From positions 62,001 through 126,000 of the forward strand of contig CAWBNY010000003.1 in assembly GCA_963790325.1 (NCBI GenBank): a DNA stretch of 64,000 nt. Reading direction: 5' to 3'. The stretch's first letter is position 1. Each line of letters begins with the position of its first letter. Under the pieces are notes generated by a model. It did no database searches, was not told where the DNA came from, and worked only from the letters and a program-made list of their open reading frames with translations. Position numbers and translations under genes: made by a program. The DNA comes from JAXDMK01 sp963790325 (GTDB taxonomy: Bacteria > Actinomycetota > Acidimicrobiia > Acidimicrobiales > AC-14). This document shows positions 52,648 to 61,195 of this stretch, in pieces.

Positions 52648-53594
52648 GCCGCCGGCTCCTGCGCTCGATGGCCGGTGAGCTGGAGGAACACGTCGTCGAG
52701 GGTGGGCTCGCGCACCGTGAGCCACTCGGGGACCAGTCCCGCGCCGTCGAGGGCACGCACCGCGTCGAGCACCGCCCGCCCCGCCTCCGGGATGGTGAGG
52801 GCCACCGTGCGCCCGTCGCCACCTACCTCGGCCGTGCCGACGACGGCCAGCACCCCCGCCGCCCGATCGGCCTCGGCCGCCGACGCCATCCGCACCTCGA
52901 CGATCGTGGCCCCCACCTTGGTCTTGAGCTCCTGGGGTGTCCCGTGGGCGATCACCCTCCCGCCGTCGATCACGACCACGTCGTCGGCCAGGCGCTCGGC
53001 CTCCTCCAGGTACTGGGTGGTCAGGAGCACCGTCGTCCCGTCGGACACCAGCTCGGCGATGACGGCCCACAGGTCGCTGCGGCCCCGGGGGTCGAGGCCG
53101 GTGGTGGGCTCGTCGAGGAACAGCACCGGGGGCCGGTGGACGAGCGCGGCGGCCAGGTCGAGGCGCCGGCGCATGCCGCCCGAGTAGGTGCGCACGGGCC
53201 GGTCGGCGGCGTCGGCCAGCCCGAACCGCCCCAGCAGCTCGGCGGCGCGGGGCATCACCGCCTCCTTGGGCTGGTGGGTGAGGCGGCCGATCATGCGCAG
53301 GTTCTCCCGGCCGGTGAGGTTGTCGTCGACCGCCGCGTACTGGCCGGCCAGGCCGATGATGCCGCGTACCGCGTCGGGGTCGGCGGCGACGTCGTGGCCG
53401 AGCACCGTGGCCCGGCCCCCGTCCGGCCCCAGGATGGTGGTGAGGACCCGGACGATGGTGGTCTTGCCGGCGCCGTTGGGCCCGAGGAGGCCCAAGATGG
53501 TTGCCGGGGGGACCTCGAAGCTGACGCCGGCGACCGCCTCCACCTCGCCGAAGCGCTTGACCAGTCCCTCGACCCTGATGGCGGGTTCGGTCAT
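52644..53594 (-). CDS. ABC transporter ATP-binding protein (DrrA-like)
   Basis: 316 residues. Walker A GPNGAGKT, Q loop LAGQYAAVDDNLTGRENL, signature YSGGMRRRLDLAAAL, Walker B VLFLDEPTTGLDPRGR and switch His-equivalent LLTTQYLEEAE, all of the DrrA subgroup. The C-terminal domain (VREPTLDDVFLQLTGH) is also typical. The start is ATG 53594 (MTEPAIRVEGLVKRFGEVEA), not the longer frame to 53627. It forms an exporter with the downstream permease. No antibiotic-synthesis genes are nearby, so the cargo is open. Confidence 0.93.
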   Translation of the reverse strand: MTEPAIRVEGLVKRFGEVEAVAGVSFEVPPATILGLLGPNGAGKTTIVRVLTTILGPDGGRATVLGHDVAADPDAVRGIIGLAGQYAAVDDNLTGRENLRMIGRLTHQPKEAVMPRAAELLGRFGLADAADRPVRTYSGGMRRRLDLAAALVHRPPVLFLDEPTTGLDPRGRSDLWAVIAELVSDGTTVLLTTQYLEEAERLADDVVVIDGGRVIAHGTPQELKTKVGATIVEVRMASAAEADRAAGVLAVVGTAEVGGDGRTVALTIPEAGRAVLDAVRALDGAGLVPEWLTVREPTLDDVFLQLTGHRAQEPAA

Positions 53595-53662
53595 GGCTTC
53601 ATCGTCGCGCCAAAGTCGGGTGACCATTTCCGGATGGCCGAAGACGTTGGCCGGAGGCGTGG

Positions 53663-53854
53663 ATGGACTACCGGTCGCTGGTGGCGCTCGCCTCGGCCGA
53701 CCGCCGGGCCGTCACCCCCGATTCCCGCCGCACCCCGTCTGACGGGCGCCCCTGTTCCCAAGGGCTGGCCGCCTGCCGCGGCGCCCGTCGGATCGAAGGG
53801 CAGGTCCTCGACCACTCCTGGGAGATCGAGGACGGTACCGACCCGCCGGCCTAG
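53663..53854 (+). CDS. Doubtful 63-residue open frame
   Basis: ATG 53663 with GGAGG about 7 bp upstream. It encodes a polar peptide (MDYRSLVALASADRRAVTPD...) with no recognised domain and ends 3 bp into the convergent DUF421 gene's stop. The Shine-Dalgarno is the main support; codon use is unremarkable. It may be a small gene or chance in the gap between the ABC operon and DUF421. Confidence 0.25.
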   Translation: MDYRSLVALASADRRAVTPDSRRTPSDGRPCSQGLAACRGARRIEGQVLDHSWEIEDGTDPPA

Positions 53855-54336
53855 GAGAGGTGCTTCTTCGGCGCCGGTCCGCCGGAGTCCTCCACGCCGC
53901 GGGCCCGGAGGAACGAGAACTTCCCGTCCGGCTCCAGGACCGCCAGCTTCACCTGGGCCAGATCGTCGATGCCCTGGTTGCGGGCGCTCTCGTCCAGCTC
54001 GGCTCGCGTCAGCCGCTCCAGCTTCAGGACATCGTCGAGCGGCACCCCGTCCCGCACCACCACCACCGGGACGCCCTCGATGGCGGGCCGGGCCCAGGGG
54101 AACCTCCAGCCCACGTAGCCGAAGGTGAGGATCCAGAAGGCGAGGGTGCCCACGGCGAGGAAAGCCCCGGTCACCGACATGTCCTCCTGGGTCACGCCCT
54201 GCTGGATGAGGTCGCCCATGGTCACCAACAGGATCAGCTCGAAGGCGGTCATCTGCGACAGCTCCCTCTTCCCCGTCCCCCGGGCGACCAGCCACAGGAA
54301 CAGGTAGAGAACGGTCGCCCGGAGGATGATCTCCAT
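53851..54336 (-). CDS. DUF421 (YetF-like) membrane protein
   Basis: 161 residues. Three N-terminal membrane helices (EIILRATVLYLFLWLVAR, the block KRELSQMTAFELILLVTMGD, and AFLAVGTLAFWILTFGYVGW) and a C-terminal cytoplasmic domain (PVVVVRDGVPLDDVLKLERL, ARNQGIDDLAQVKLAVLEPD GKFS) match DUF421; the last quoted run ends at EPD. In spore formers such proteins affect germination, and elsewhere the role is unknown. ATG 54336 overlaps the stop of the upstream gene, so the two are a unit. Confidence 0.85.
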   Translation of the reverse strand: MEIILRATVLYLFLWLVARGTGKRELSQMTAFELILLVTMGDLIQQGVTQEDMSVTGAFLAVGTLAFWILTFGYVGWRFPWARPAIEGVPVVVVRDGVPLDDVLKLERLTRAELDESARNQGIDDLAQVKLAVLEPDGKFSFLRARGVEDSGGPAPKKHLS

Positions 54337-54857
54337 CAGGGCAGGACGAACGTCCGGAAGTCGACGCCGACCACGTCGGCGCCGGTCGTATCGAGGACGG
54401 CCATCGCCCCCCTGACCGTCGTGAGCTGCACGCCCGGCTCGATGCGGGCGTCGAAGCTCACGGTCATCACGTCGCCCGGTGGCGGCGGCGTTCCGTACTC
54501 CCACACCGTCCACTCCCCGTCGGAGTACGACGAGGCCGGGTCGGGATCGAGGCCGTTTTCGTCGAACGCGTCGAAGTACGACGACGTGACCGCCACCCTG
54601 ACCGGCCCGCTCCCGAACCCGCCCGGCCGGCGGATCTCCACCGACCACGGCGTGGCCAGCCCGGGCCGGGAGACGCGGGCGTAGGTGACGGTGACCTCGT
54701 AGCCGCCGCCGGTCGCCCGGGCCTCCCGGGTGCGCACCCCGTAGGCTCCGAGCAGGCCCAGCCCCAGGAAGACGACCAGGGCGGCGGTGAACAGCCGCCG
54801 TCCGAGGCGCCCCCGCCGCATCGCATGGATGTCGGGCGGCGGGGGGTAGGTGGTCAC
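54336..54857 (-). CDS. Single-pass membrane protein, partner of DUF421
   Basis: 173 residues from GTG 54857. A short cytoplasmic start (PPPPDIHAMRRGRLGRRL) and one membrane helix (FTAALVVFLGLGLLGAYGV) precede an extracytoplasmic beta-rich domain (YEVTVTYARVSRPGLATPWS, VEIRRPGGFG, VTVSFDARIEPGVQL-like strands). I have seen this gene type next to DUF421 in actinobacteria, but assign no function. Overlap with the DUF421 start indicates coupled translation. Confidence 0.65.
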   Translation of the reverse strand: MTTYPPPPDIHAMRRGRLGRRLFTAALVVFLGLGLLGAYGVRTREARATGGGYEVTVTYARVSRPGLATPWSVEIRRPGGFGSGPVRVAVTSSYFDAFDENGLDPDPASSYSDGEWTVWEYGTPPPPGDVMTVSFDARIEPGVQLTTVRGAMAVLDTTGADVVGVDFRTFVLP

Positions 54858-54867
54858 TGCACCGTGA

Positions 54868-55554
54868 CTACCCGCTCAGGACGAAGGTGAACGTTGCGTC
54901 GGTGCCGTCGACGTCGATCAGGCACTCCTCCCGGTAGATGCCGTCGGAGGCGTTCTGGGCCACGCCCGGGAAGTAGAGCTGGGTCGTGAGCACCGACGAG
55001 CTCGGCGCCTGGACCTTGACGTGGATGTGCTTGGTGCGGCCCGGGTAGATCCCGGGGACGACGGTCTGCAGCGAGTACCGGCCCTGGGCGTCGGTGAACT
55101 GGTGGCCCCGCAGCGTGTAGCCGGTGTTGTCGTACTGGCCGTTGGTGTCGGCCTGCCAGAACTCGATCTTGGCCTGGGCCACCGGCTGGCAGGCGGTGGT
55201 CACCACCGTCCCGGTCAGGTCGAGGGCGGTTCCGCCACCGGCGCCGGCGCGGAGGTCGGACCGCTCCGGCGAGTTGGCCTTGAAGTACGGCCCCTCGGTC
55301 TGCTGGGGCGTGGGCTCGTCGTCGTCGGCGCACGACGGCGTGGGGGCGAGGGTGGTGGCCGTCGCCGCCGGGGTGGGAGTCGTGGTAGGCCCGGAGCCGG
55401 CCGCGGTGGTGGGGGCGGACGGAGCCGTCTGGTCGGGGGCGGCGCCGTCGGTCGCGCCCTCGCCCCCGCCGCAGGCGGCGAGGACGATGGCGGCCAGGGC
55501 GCCGGCACCGGCGAAGAGGACCTGCCTCCGGTTCGGTGAGAGGTCGTCGTTCAT
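54868..55554 (-). CDS. Tat-exported lipoprotein with intradiol dioxygenase domain
   Basis: 228 residues. The N-terminus has a twin-arginine (NRRQVL) and a lipobox (VLAAC, Cys28), so it should be an exported lipoprotein. After a Thr/Pro linker comes an intradiol ring-cleavage dioxygenase domain: TEGPYFKANSPERSD, the strand LTGTVVTTACQPVAQAKIEF and WQADTNGQYDN (Tyr141), then GIYPGRTKHIHVKV (Tyr170, His176, His178). The 2-Tyr/2-His iron site is complete. Extracellular versions of this family exist in actinobacteria and fungi with aromatic or unknown substrates. It lies 10 bp upstream of the membrane protein gene, probably the same transcript. Confidence 0.85.
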   Translation of the reverse strand: MNDDLSPNRRQVLFAGAGALAAIVLAACGGGEGATDGAAPDQTAPSAPTTAAGSGPTTTPTPAATATTLAPTPSCADDDEPTPQQTEGPYFKANSPERSDLRAGAGGGTALDLTGTVVTTACQPVAQAKIEFWQADTNGQYDNTGYTLRGHQFTDAQGRYSLQTVVPGIYPGRTKHIHVKVQAPSSSVLTTQLYFPGVAQNASDGIYREECLIDVDGTDATFTFVLSG

Positions 55555-55624
55555 GGGATCGATGATCGTCCGCCATCCTGGGAGCCGGCTGGGAGGACGC
55601 CACCAGGCTGCCGGGAGATCAGGA

Positions 55625-55870
55625 CTACTCCAGCAGGCCTTCCTGGACCTTGCGGAAGCGCTCCTTGAGCTCCTCCACGTCGGGGGCCTTGGTCTTGGCC
55701 TCGAGCTCGGCCGGTGTCGGCGTCGGCGGGGGGGACGCGGCGGTCCGCTGCTCCTGCTTCGCCCGCCGGTAGGCGCACGACTTGCACAGGCCGGTGGTGC
55801 CGTCCTCCAGCCGCTTGCCGCAGTTCTCGCACCGGGGAACGATCTCCGACTTCATCCACGGATCGGCCAC
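55625..55870 (-). CDS. Small zinc-ribbon protein
   Basis: 81 residues from GTG 55870 (ATG 55855 is an alternative), with GAGGAGG about 10 nt upstream. CENCGKRLEDG...CKSCAYRRAK is a CxxC/CxxC zinc ribbon, followed by a Pro/Ala linker and a charged C-terminal helix (DVEELKERFRKVQEGLL). Likely a regulatory or adaptor protein; no specific family recognised. Confidence 0.65.
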   Translation of the reverse strand: MADPWMKSEIVPRCENCGKRLEDGTTGLCKSCAYRRAKQEQRTAASPPPTPTPAELEAKTKAPDVEELKERFRKVQEGLLE

Positions 55871-56005
55871 CTCGCCTCCTCTCGTCCCCCTGGAAGCTAC
55901 CCGCCGCGGGTCACCGTTCCGGCGCGTCGAGGCAGGCCTCCACCAGCCAGGCCCGGCTGTCGTCGTCGTCCTCCACGGGCGCCCCGCCGGCGAGCGACCC
56001 CTGGC

Positions 56006-57928
56006 TCAGATCTGCAGGACTCCCCGCAGCAGGTCGGAGAACGTCCCGATCCGGCGCCAGGGTCCCGGCTGGTGGTGGGGGTAGCCGGGCCAGAGGCAGA
56101 GGTGGACGTCGCCGTCGGGCTCCACGACGTTGAGGACCACGTCGTCGGCGCCGTCCCACTGGGCCTGGAGCGCACCCTCCGGAGCGGGACCGAACCCCTC
56201 CCACTCCCGGCCGGCCGGGTGCCACCGGCCCGAAGGGTCCCGGCGCTTGTGCAGCAGTTCGCCGCCGCAGGAGACGGCGAACAGGCCGATCCCGTGGGTC
56301 GGTGACCCCAGGGCGAACAGCGACCGGGCGTCGCCGCCCAGCCCGTCGAGAGCGTTGCCCCGGGTGTCCCAGGACGAGACCGACGAGTCGGCGGCCACCG
56401 CCAGCACCAGGGCCGAATCGCCGGCGGCGCAGGCGACGAGATCGCCCCGGAAGCTGCCGCCCACGGCCGTCCAGCCGAAGTCGGCCTCCCGCAGGAGCGG
56501 GTCGCCGGCGGCCGTCAACAGGCAGCCCCGGCCGTCGAGGGCGAACAGGTGCAGGGTCCCGTCGCCGGCCAGCGCCGCCGTGGTCGCCGTCTCTCCCTCG
56601 GCCCCGGGAAGGACATGGAGGACGTCGGGGAGGTCGAGGGCAGGTCGAGCCGACACGAGCGTCGAGCCGTGGGGATCCTTCACGACGCGTACGATCAGCT
56701 CCTTCAGCCCGAGATCGAGACCGGCCGAGGCGGTGGTGGGGCGCGGGCGGGCGACCACCCGGCCCAGCCGCAGCCCCTGCACCTTGGCGCGACCGGGCCG
56801 GCGGACCACGGACAGCCGCCCGAACACGTGGAAGGCCAGGGCGAAGTCCCCACCCCAGAGCACGAACGGCCGCTCGGAGGCGACGGGGACCAGGGCCGAT
56901 CCCTGCTGCTCGAATCGCTGGGGGTTGCGGTCGGTGTCGAAGACCTCGGTGACCACCGAGAAGTCGTACTGGTCCTCGCTGCGCCCGTACGTCCCGCGGT
57001 CCCGGTAGCGGATGTTGCCCGCCGTCAGCAAGGCGTTGCCCCAATCGCTGTCGTCGTCGAGGCCGAAGACCTGGGCCCAGACCCAGCGGCGGCAGTTCGG
57101 CATCGTCACATGGGCGTCCACATGGAACTCGTCGCCCGACGACGGGTCGCCTTTCCAGAAGTTGATGGGGTCTCCCGGGGAGTACCACTCGGCCTGCGTG
57201 TCCACCTCACCGGCGCCGAACTCGAACTGGATCTCGCCCGACCCGTGGGAGTCGCTGTCGTCGCGCACCCGGACCCGGTCGAAGTACACGACGACGTCGC
57301 GGCTCCCGGTGTGGACCGAGGCGGCTGCGGTGTCGTTGAGCACGTCCCTGGGTGGTTTGCTGCGGTCGGCCACGATGTTGACCGTGTAGTCGTGGTCGGG
57401 GAGCAGCGGCGCGAACGAGCCCCGCAGGGTGATGTCGTGGTCGTACACGAAGTCGATGCTGGCGAAGAACTGCACGGGCGCACCGGTCGATGCGTCGATG
57501 AGGTTCACGAACGGCGCCGTCGGTCGGCGCAGGCGGAAGCGCAGCCGGATCTCCTCGATGCCTGCGTCGACCTTGATGTCGTAGATGTCCTGGCGGTCGG
57601 GGTCGTCCAGCCAGGCGCGGAGCGAAGGGCGGCGGGTGGTGACCGTCGTGCGCGCCAACTCGACCGCAGCCGCGTCGGCTCGCCGGAGGACGAAGACGCG
57701 GGATTGGTCGAGGCGCAGGTCGATCGTCACGCTGCCCTTCGGAAGTCCGGCCGCCGGCACGCCGGGGACGAGCGTCTCCCTGCCCGATGCCACCTCGTAG
57801 ACACGACCGGGCGCGGTGGAGTCGGTGGTCCAGGTCATCGTGGAGGGCAAGGACGACTTGGTCACGATCGGCTTCCACGTGAACGGCACCGGGTTCGGGT
57901 TCGCGGTCAGGCTGGCAACCATGGCCAC
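56006..57928 (-). CDS. Large protein with C-terminal propeller-like repeats, unknown function
   Basis: 640 residues, ATG 57928 (a second ATG two codons on). No signal peptide or membrane helix is visible. The first 400 residues are beta-rich and unlike any family I know (VVVYFDRVRVRDDSDSHGSG, FWKGDPSSGDEFHVDAHVTM). From about residue 430 there are repeated units of LHLFALDGRG, FGWTAVGGSF and RWHPAGREWEGFGPAP type, reminiscent of tectonin or fucose-lectin propellers. A sensor, lectin or phage-tail-like role is speculative. It lies upstream of no obvious partner; the pyruvyl transferase gene is 68 bp away in the same direction. Confidence 0.6.
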   Translation of the reverse strand: MAMVASLTANPNPVPFTWKPIVTKSSLPSTMTWTTDSTAPGRVYEVASGRETLVPGVPAAGLPKGSVTIDLRLDQSRVFVLRRADAAAVELARTTVTTRRPSLRAWLDDPDRQDIYDIKVDAGIEEIRLRFRLRRPTAPFVNLIDASTGAPVQFFASIDFVYDHDITLRGSFAPLLPDHDYTVNIVADRSKPPRDVLNDTAAASVHTGSRDVVVYFDRVRVRDDSDSHGSGEIQFEFGAGEVDTQAEWYSPGDPINFWKGDPSSGDEFHVDAHVTMPNCRRWVWAQVFGLDDDSDWGNALLTAGNIRYRDRGTYGRSEDQYDFSVVTEVFDTDRNPQRFEQQGSALVPVASERPFVLWGGDFALAFHVFGRLSVVRRPGRAKVQGLRLGRVVARPRPTTASAGLDLGLKELIVRVVKDPHGSTLVSARPALDLPDVLHVLPGAEGETATTAALAGDGTLHLFALDGRGCLLTAAGDPLLREADFGWTAVGGSFRGDLVACAAGDSALVLAVAADSSVSSWDTRGNALDGLGGDARSLFALGSPTHGIGLFAVSCGGELLHKRRDPSGRWHPAGREWEGFGPAPEGALQAQWDGADDVVLNVVEPDGDVHLCLWPGYPHHQPGPWRRIGTFSDLLRGVLQI

Positions 57929-57996
57929 TTCTTATCCCACTGGTGGATGTCCCGGAACGAACCGTCGTCGCCTGCCGGGCGCCAGTGCCCGGGGGC

Positions 57997-59010
57997 CTAC
58001 ATGGGCGGCGCCAGCCGATCGAGGGCTGCTTCGACCTCGCTGATGTCGTCGACCCACGCCGTCGTCGGGAGCTGCTCCGTCCAGGTCTCGTAGAACGCCC
58101 GGATCTTTCCGAAGTTGTTGTCGATGGCGATCGTCGACCGCCCGAGGAGCACCGCCAGGAGATGGGCGTGCAGTCGATCGGTGACCACGCAGGCGGCCCC
58201 GCTCAACATGTGGTTGGCGGCGTCCACCCGGCTCTGGCTGAGCCGCCGGGCGCTGCTGATCGGGAGCGCGGCGCCGGTGTGGGCACGCGGCAGCACGCCG
58301 GCCACCCGGCGTCCGGCCCGGTACATGACCTCCTCGGCCCGGATCCTCCGCCTGGTCCTGGTGTCCGCCGTTATGGCGTCGACCCAGTCGACCGAGGGGA
58401 CGCCGGTGGCCAGGCCGTTCACCCCGCGGGACTCGGTGTCGCGACGCAGGAGCCAGAGGGCGCGCTGGCGCGCCGGTCGCTTCGGCAGGAGCGGACCGTT
58501 CCCGACCGCGGTGTCGGGGGTCAGCACCACCGAGCAGTCGAACGACGTCCTGGCGATCTCGTAACTCCGGTGGTCGCGACAGAACAGGGTGAGATCGGGG
58601 TGCCGGCCGAGGACGCGTCTCGCATCCTCGAGGCCCTGCTGATGGCGGAAGAACACCGTCTGCGGTAGCAGGACGATCGGCCGGTCCTCGAACGACTCGA
58701 TGATCTGGAGCAGGAAGCGCTGGGTCTTGGGGTAGATGTCGCCGAACGCGCCCCCACCGCTGATGAGCACGGGGCCGTCGCCGACCGCTTTCCGTAGCGT
58801 CTCCGGCCGCAACCGGTAGAGGGGCTGCGAGTACCGAACGTCGATCTCGAGCTCGCGGAGCAGGTTCAAGGCGCCAAGCCAAATGGCGGCGTCCCCGATG
58901 TTGTCGTAGTCCCGGAACATGAGCATCGCGCACGCCCGGTGCGACGGGATGGCGGATGCGATCGCCTCGGATAAGGTCCGGCGCATGTCGAGCACCGCCC
59001 GGGTCACCAT
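57997..59010 (-). CDS. Polysaccharide pyruvyl transferase-family protein
   Basis: 337 residues from ATG 59010. Motifs of the PS_pyruv_trans domain: FRDYDNIGDAAIWLGALNLL, PVLISGGGAFGDIYP, RPIVLLPQTVFF, SGAACVVTDRLHAHLLAVLL and GRSTIAIDNNFGKI. The family adds pyruvyl ketals to exopolysaccharide or cell-wall sugars. No glycosyltransferase cluster surrounds it. It is divergent from a PP-loop protein gene with a 317-bp gap, which may hold both promoters. Confidence 0.85.
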   Translation of the reverse strand: MVTRAVLDMRRTLSEAIASAIPSHRACAMLMFRDYDNIGDAAIWLGALNLLRELEIDVRYSQPLYRLRPETLRKAVGDGPVLISGGGAFGDIYPKTQRFLLQIIESFEDRPIVLLPQTVFFRHQQGLEDARRVLGRHPDLTLFCRDHRSYEIARTSFDCSVVLTPDTAVGNGPLLPKRPARQRALWLLRRDTESRGVNGLATGVPSVDWVDAITADTRTRRRIRAEEVMYRAGRRVAGVLPRAHTGAALPISSARRLSQSRVDAANHMLSGAACVVTDRLHAHLLAVLLGRSTIAIDNNFGKIRAFYETWTEQLPTTAWVDDISEVEAALDRLAPPM

Positions 59011-59327
59011 CGGGTTCCCAGTGGGGGAGTGGACGTGAGCAGCGTCGAACTCGTCATCCCTCACGGTCCGGAGAACAGTACCCAGATGTCGGTCGTCGTC
59101 GGGACTCCGAGGGTCGATGCCGGGTTCCGGGCCCCGGCCCCCCGCCTCGCCGACCGAGGGGCTTCGATCTCGTCGGGATCGACACGAGCTCCCACGAGGT
59201 GACCGAGTCCTCAGCGGCTGGACGCCCACGGCCTCGTGGCGGCGACCGGCGACCTGGTCCGCAGACCTCCCTGCGACCGATTCCCCCCGGTGCGCCATGC
59301 GGGACGAGTCCGACGGGCGGTGCGGCG
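59011..59327. other. 317-bp divergent gap, no gene
   Basis: Between the pyruvyl transferase gene (minus) and the PP-loop gene (plus). I see no frame with support, no strong hairpin and no clear -10 element next to either start. It presumably carries the two promoters. Confidence 0.35.
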
Positions 59328-60485
59328 ATGATGGGTAGGGCGGTCGAGGTCTCGATCACGACGATCGACCCGAGCGCCCTCGCCGCCACGTTCACGGTCG
59401 ACGGGGAGCGGATCGAGATCTGGTTCCAGGCGTCGGTCCCGTTGTTCACGGGGGGGTCAGACGCCATGGTCCCGCTCGGACTGTTGGCCGCGATGAGCGC
59501 CGGCTGCCCGCTGGTGGTGCCGGGCCACGTCTCCCCCCGCCTCCTGGCGAACGCCGGTCGGGCGCAGGACATCATGGCCGCCTTCGAGAACGGCCTCCGG
59601 CCGACGACGGTCGTGGCCGAGCCCGGGCTCACAGCCGGCGCGCCGGATCGCGGCGTCGGCGCCTTCTTCAGCTGCGGCGTCGACTCTTTCTTCACCGCCC
59701 TCAAGCACCAGGACGAGATCTCCCACCTCATCTTCGTGCGCGGGTTCGACGTCTTCGACATCGAATCGGGTCGAGGCGTTGCGGCGCGGGATTCGGCCCG
59801 CCGGGCGGCTGCGGGGATGGGGAAGGAGCTGATCGAGATCGACTCCAACTTTCGGGACCTCACCCAACGATTCGTCTCGTGGAACCTGGCCCACGGTCCT
59901 GTCCTGGGGGCGATCGCGCTGCTGCTGCAGTCGAATCTCCGACGGGTCTACGTCCCCGCCTCCGACCACTACCGCGATCTGTACGACCGAGGATCACATC
60001 CGCTGCTCGATCCGCTGTGGGGAACCGAGAGTCTCGAGATCGTCCACGACGGGTGCGAGGCGACCCGCCCGCAGAAGGTGGGGCGGATCGCCGGCTCGGA
60101 CGTGGCGTTGCCGAACCTGCGGGTGTGCAACCGGCAGCAGGCCGTCTACAACTGCGGGCGGTGCGAGAAATGTCTGCGGACGATGATCGCGTTGCGTCTC
60201 ATCGGCGCACTCGAGCGTTGCCCGACGCTTCCCGATGTCGAGCTGCGACGAGTCGCCCGCATACCGGTCACCCCGTCCACCCGTGCGTACGTACGGGAGA
60301 ACCTGGAGCTGGCCTGGGCCCGCCGGGATTGGAAGATGGTTTCCCTCCACCTGCTCCTGCTTCGTCGCCGTCCGCTCAAAGCCGTGCGGCACCAACTCGG
60401 CAACCTCCGCCGATGGCTGCGACGCCGGCCACCCCGCCGGACACGAGCCGGGAATGGAGACCCGCTCATCGCTTCGAAGCGGTGA
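59328..60485 (+). CDS. PP-loop ATPase-fold protein with zinc knuckle, unknown substrate
   Basis: 385 residues (ATG 59328; ATG 59331 also possible). After a 100-residue N-terminal domain comes a PP-loop: GAFFSCGVDSFFTALKHQDE is the SGGxDS-type nucleotide loop with Cys in place of Gly. Later come VYVPASDHYRDLY, LRVCNRQQAVYNCGRCEKCL (CxxC knuckle, QueC/ThiI-like) and a basic C-terminal tail. Such proteins adenylate a substrate with ATP release of pyrophosphate. The family's role is unknown to me. Partners may include the divergent pyruvyl transferase. Confidence 0.7.
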   Translation: MMGRAVEVSITTIDPSALAATFTVDGERIEIWFQASVPLFTGGSDAMVPLGLLAAMSAGCPLVVPGHVSPRLLANAGRAQDIMAAFENGLRPTTVVAEPGLTAGAPDRGVGAFFSCGVDSFFTALKHQDEISHLIFVRGFDVFDIESGRGVAARDSARRAAAGMGKELIEIDSNFRDLTQRFVSWNLAHGPVLGAIALLLQSNLRRVYVPASDHYRDLYDRGSHPLLDPLWGTESLEIVHDGCEATRPQKVGRIAGSDVALPNLRVCNRQQAVYNCGRCEKCLRTMIALRLIGALERCPTLPDVELRRVARIPVTPSTRAYVRENLELAWARRDWKMVSLHLLLLRRRPLKAVRHQLGNLRRWLRRRPPRRTRAGNGDPLIASKR

Positions 60486-60549
60486 CCATGCGATCGGCAC
60501 ATCCGGGTCACGCAGAGCAGCCAGCCGGCGCCAGCCGGGGCCGCCGGGT

Positions 60550-60705
60550 CTAAAGCTCCGGCGCGGTGGGCTCGTCGCCCGGCCGGTCGTCCTCAGAGCC
60601 GTCGCCCCGCTCGGAGCCGTTGATGATGGCCTGCTCGGGGTCGGCGCCGTCGCCGAGCATGACGTCGAGCAGGTCGTCGTTGGGCCGACCGATGATGTTG
60701 CTCAT
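60550..60705 (-). CDS. 51-residue acidic peptide
   Basis: ATG 60705. The sequence starts MSNIIGRPNDDLLDVMLGDG and ends in an Asp/Glu/Pro-rich tail. The beginning is reminiscent of an RTX calcium-binding repeat (NIIG.P.DD.LDG), but without complete nonapeptides. It could be a remnant, a small regulatory protein or a modified-peptide precursor; it contains no Cys. A weak GGGAAG lies upstream. It is convergent with the PP-loop gene, and the local composition is less GC-rich than the core. Confidence 0.4.
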   Translation of the reverse strand: MSNIIGRPNDDLLDVMLGDGADPEQAIINGSERGDGSEDDRPGDEPTAPEL

Positions 60706-61195
60706 GGCTGGGTTCTTCCCGCCGACCACGGTTCCAAGACGCCTAATCCGATCGGAAACGTCGCAGTCTGGACGATCTCCTCGAAGGCGGGTGACTGGAA
60801 CCGTCCGTCGATCCGCGAGACCACGCAAGGGAGCTTGTTGCATATACAAGCAAGGCGGGCTGGCTCCGATCGTGCTCATCGAAGGTCGGTTCGATGTTGA
60901 GGTCCTGACGGCTGCCTGGTACTCCGGCGCCCTCACTTGATCGGCTACCTGAAGCTTGCGTGTGGATTTACTTCCGCACGGTGAGCACCAGCCCCCGTTG
61001 ATGTCCCCCCCGGGGGGGTGCTACCACCCGCTTAAGGGACACAAGTCAGCCCCCTCGCTGGCGATCCCACCCCGGACGTAGCGTCCCTCCTGTGCGCACG
61101 GCGGCGCTCTCGGCGGATGCTCGCATCGGCAGTTGTGTCGCCGCGTGCTCCTCGTAATCGAGTTGGGCGCAACGCCCATGATCCTTGGAGGCAGC
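60706..61195. other. 490-bp intergenic region with GC palindrome
   Basis: No supported gene. A perfect 14-bp palindrome CCCCCCCGGGGGGG lies at 61005-61018, flanked by GTGAGCACC and GGTGCTACC segments that can pair further. The sequence is less GC-rich than the core (e.g. TGTGGATTTACTTCC). The 3' end includes GGAGG for the following gene. No riboswitch that I know matches. Confidence 0.35.
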
